Assembly: GCA_026393835.1 (NCBI GenBank)
Contig: JAPKZK010000146.1
Location: forward strand, 1 to 64,000
DNA from: Candidatus Aminicenantota bacterium
GTDB taxonomy: Bacteria > Acidobacteriota > Aminicenantia > UBA2199
Direction of reading: 5' to 3'
DNA length: 64,000 bases
Below are positions 62,502-64,000 of this stretch, in pieces; within the stretch, counting starts at the first letter, position 1, and each line of letters opens with the position of its first letter. Under the pieces are notes generated by a model. It did not search any database and had not been told where the DNA came from. It saw only the letters and a list, made by a program, of their open reading frames with translations. The translations under genes and the position numbers were made by a program.

Positions 62502-64000
62502 CTATTCCTCTGCAATAGCCAACAAGGCAACGCGGTAGCAGCGCAGGCAGCGGTTGGCTTCGCGGACTGCTTCCTGGGGGGTAAACCCTAATTCGACTTC
62601 TGCGAAATTATGTATACGGGTTTCCACCGGCAGCGCCGCCATTTCACTCTTGCTCAAACCCTTGACTGCCCCTACCGTCTCTTCTTTATTATAAACGGAA
62701 AACGCCTGGATAAATTTTTCCATGCGACGTTGAAACGGGATTTCCATGGGTTTTCCCTGTAAATATTGTTCGATGCCGAGGGCGGCGTCGTACCCGGCGG
62801 CCAGCGCGGCAATCAATGTCAAGGGTCCGCTGACGCAGTCGCCGCCGGAAAATACCCCGGGTTTCTGGCTCATCATGCTGTCCGGGTCGACTTCCACGGT
62901 CTCCCACTTGGTTATCACGATGCCTTTGTCATGGCGCAGGAAACTTAAATCCTGGTCCTGGCCGATGGCCGGGATAATGACGTCGGTGTCCAGGATAAAC
63001 TCGGAACCCGCCACGGGGATGGGCCGTCTCCTGCCGCTGGCGTCGGGCTCGCCCAATTCCATGCGCAGGCACTCGATGGCCTTTACCTTGCCGTTTTCAG
63101 CGATGATGCGTTTGGGTAGGGTCAGGAAATTGAATTTCACGCCTTCTTTTTCGGCGTCCTCGATTTCGACGGCGTCGGCCGGCATTTCTTTGCGGGAACG
63201 GCGATAGAGCAGGTTGACATCGGTATAACCGAGGCGCAGCATGGTGCGCACACAGTCGATGGCCACGTTGCCGCCGCCCACGATAACGGCTTTCTTTCCT
63301 TTATATACTTCTTTACTCAGGCTGACGTCCCGCAAAAACGTGACGCCGTGGATAAATCCACGGTAGCCTTCTTTTTCGCCATCTACCATCATTTCTTTGC
63401 TTTCGTGGGAACCGGAGGCGACAAAGATGGCTTTGCAGCCGTCCTGCCAGAGGTCGTCGAAACTTTTATCCTTGCCGATGCGGGTATTGTATACGATGGA
63501 ACCGCCGGCTTTTTCGATGATTTCGACTTCCCGGCCCAGGATTTCCCGGGGCAACCGGTAAGAGGGGATGCCGTAACCGGCCATGCCCCCGCCGGTGGGT
63601 AACGCTTCATAAACGGTGGAGGCGATGCCTTTCAGGGCCAGGTAATAGGCGCAAGCCAACCCGGCCGGTCCGGCGCCGACGATAGCCACGGGGGGCGCAG
63701 AGGGCGCAGAGGCGTTATCTGCTTGTTTTGGAATTCCCGGTGCGGGAACTTCCAGCTCATGATTTAGTTCGTAATCGGCGACGAAGCGTTTCAGGAACCT
63801 GATCTGGACGGGGTCGTCCACTTGACCGCGCCGGCATTGGAATTCGCAGGGCCGGACGCAGACGCGGCCGCACACGCCGGGAAGGGCGTTGCGCTCGCGA
63901 ATCAGGGCCAGGGATTCTTCGAACCGCCGCTCCTTGATTAATTCGACGTAGGTGGGTACATCCAGGTGGGCGGGGCAGGCGTCCAAACAGGGCGCGGTCA
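62502..64000 (-). CDS. GltD-like FAD/NAD(P) oxidoreductase, 5' end outside window
   Basis: At least 499 aa are visible and the gene continues past 64000; the reading frame is open at the edge, with TAPCLDACPAHLDVP at its visible start. Cys pairs in the N-terminal part (APCLDACPA; VCGRVCVRPCEFQC) hold 4Fe-4S clusters. FAD is bound by AIVGAGPAGLACAYYLAL and NAD(P) by AVIVGGGNVAIDCVRTML. The end contains GVFSGGDCVSGPLTLIAALAAG. It resembles glutamate synthase small subunit-type flavoproteins that feed electrons to other proteins. Four nt separate it from nuoG, so it belongs to the complex I operon, perhaps with nuoEF further out. Confidence 0.92.
   Translation of the reverse strand, partial: TAPCLDACPAHLDVPTYVELIKERRFEESLALIRERNALPGVCGRVCVRPCEFQCRRGQVDDPVQIRFLKRFVADYELNHELEVPAPGIPKQADNASAPSAPPVAIVGAGPAGLACAYYLALKGIASTVYEALPTGGGMAGYGIPSYRLPREILGREVEIIEKAGGSIVYNTRIGKDKSFDDLWQDGCKAIFVASGSHESKEMMVDGEKEGYRGFIHGVTFLRDVSLSKEVYKGKKAVIVGGGNVAIDCVRTMLRLGYTDVNLLYRRSRKEMPADAVEIEDAEKEGVKFNFLTLPKRIIAENGKVKAIECLRMELGEPDASGRRRPIPVAGSEFILDTDVIIPAIGQDQDLSFLRHDKGIVITKWETVEVDPDSMMSQKPGVFSGGDCVSGPLTLIAALAAGYDAALGIEQYLQGKPMEIPFQRRMEKFIQAFSVYNKEETVGAVKGLSKSEMAALPVETRIHNFAEVELGFTPQEAVREANRCLRCYRVALLAIAEE

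Overview
The window is a bacterial chromosome segment of moderate GC content from an organism I cannot name with certainty. Diderm signals are present (lipoprotein, S46 dipeptidyl-peptidase, HflKC, Prc protease, NADH dehydrogenase operon). Together with Ser/Thr kinases carrying a DUF1566 or FHA partner, orphan AAA/PD-(D/E)XK proteins and very repeat-rich spacers, this recalls Acidobacteriota-like lineages such as Candidatus Aminicenantes. That is an impression, not a proof. Most recognisable promoters share one layout, TTGACA-like / 17 nt / TAnAAT-like, often followed by a good Shine-Dalgarno sequence. At several genes the ATG lies only 6-8 nt after the -10 box, which predicts leaderless mRNA.

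Layout. 0-5.7 kb: a YhcG/DUF1016 nuclease, then a minus-strand operon with an MBL hydrolase, a BtuD/FecE-type ATPase, a FecCD-type permease and a lipoprotein. 5.8-8.4 kb: two AAA ATPases bracketed by a 28-bp direct repeat. 8.4-12.5 kb: small accessory genes (VapBC-type toxin-antitoxin pair, nuclease remnant, AraC-type and XRE-type regulators). 13-15.4 kb: a frameshifted secreted LRR protein. 15.6-22.7 kb: a Schlafen-AlbA_2 ATPase, a membrane metallophosphoesterase, a paralogous gene pair with near-identical promoters, and a FliK-like protein. 22.9-31 kb: housekeeping and signalling genes (Ser/Thr kinase with DUF1566, Prc protease, RlmL-type methyltransferase, Tex). 31-34.7 kb: HicBA and an AAA/PD-(D/E)XK protein. 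34.8-42.7 kb: HflK/HflC, an SDR, Dus, a K+ channel and an S46 peptidase. 42.7-46 kb: remnants, a nucleotidyltransferase pair and repeat arrays. 46.4-49.6 kb: a kinase, FHA and membrane-protein module. 50-56.4 kb: an AT-rich four-gene operon (AraC-type regulator, HExxH protein, MBL-fold protein, 90-aa acidic protein). 57.8-64 kb: nuoGHIJK with a GltD-like flavoprotein cut off by the window edge.

Two things stand out. First, five spacers hold tandem arrays with quite different unit sequences but the same period of 20-22 nt, about two helical turns; the cleanest has 16 copies of an AACCGGTT palindrome at 21-nt steps. Two of these arrays reverse orientation midway. Second, the AT-rich operon at 50-56.4 kb combines a gluzincin-like protein with an MBL-fold protein and a small acidic protein under an AraC-type regulator. 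I do not recognise it as a described system, and it is the best candidate here for a new regulatory or conflict system.
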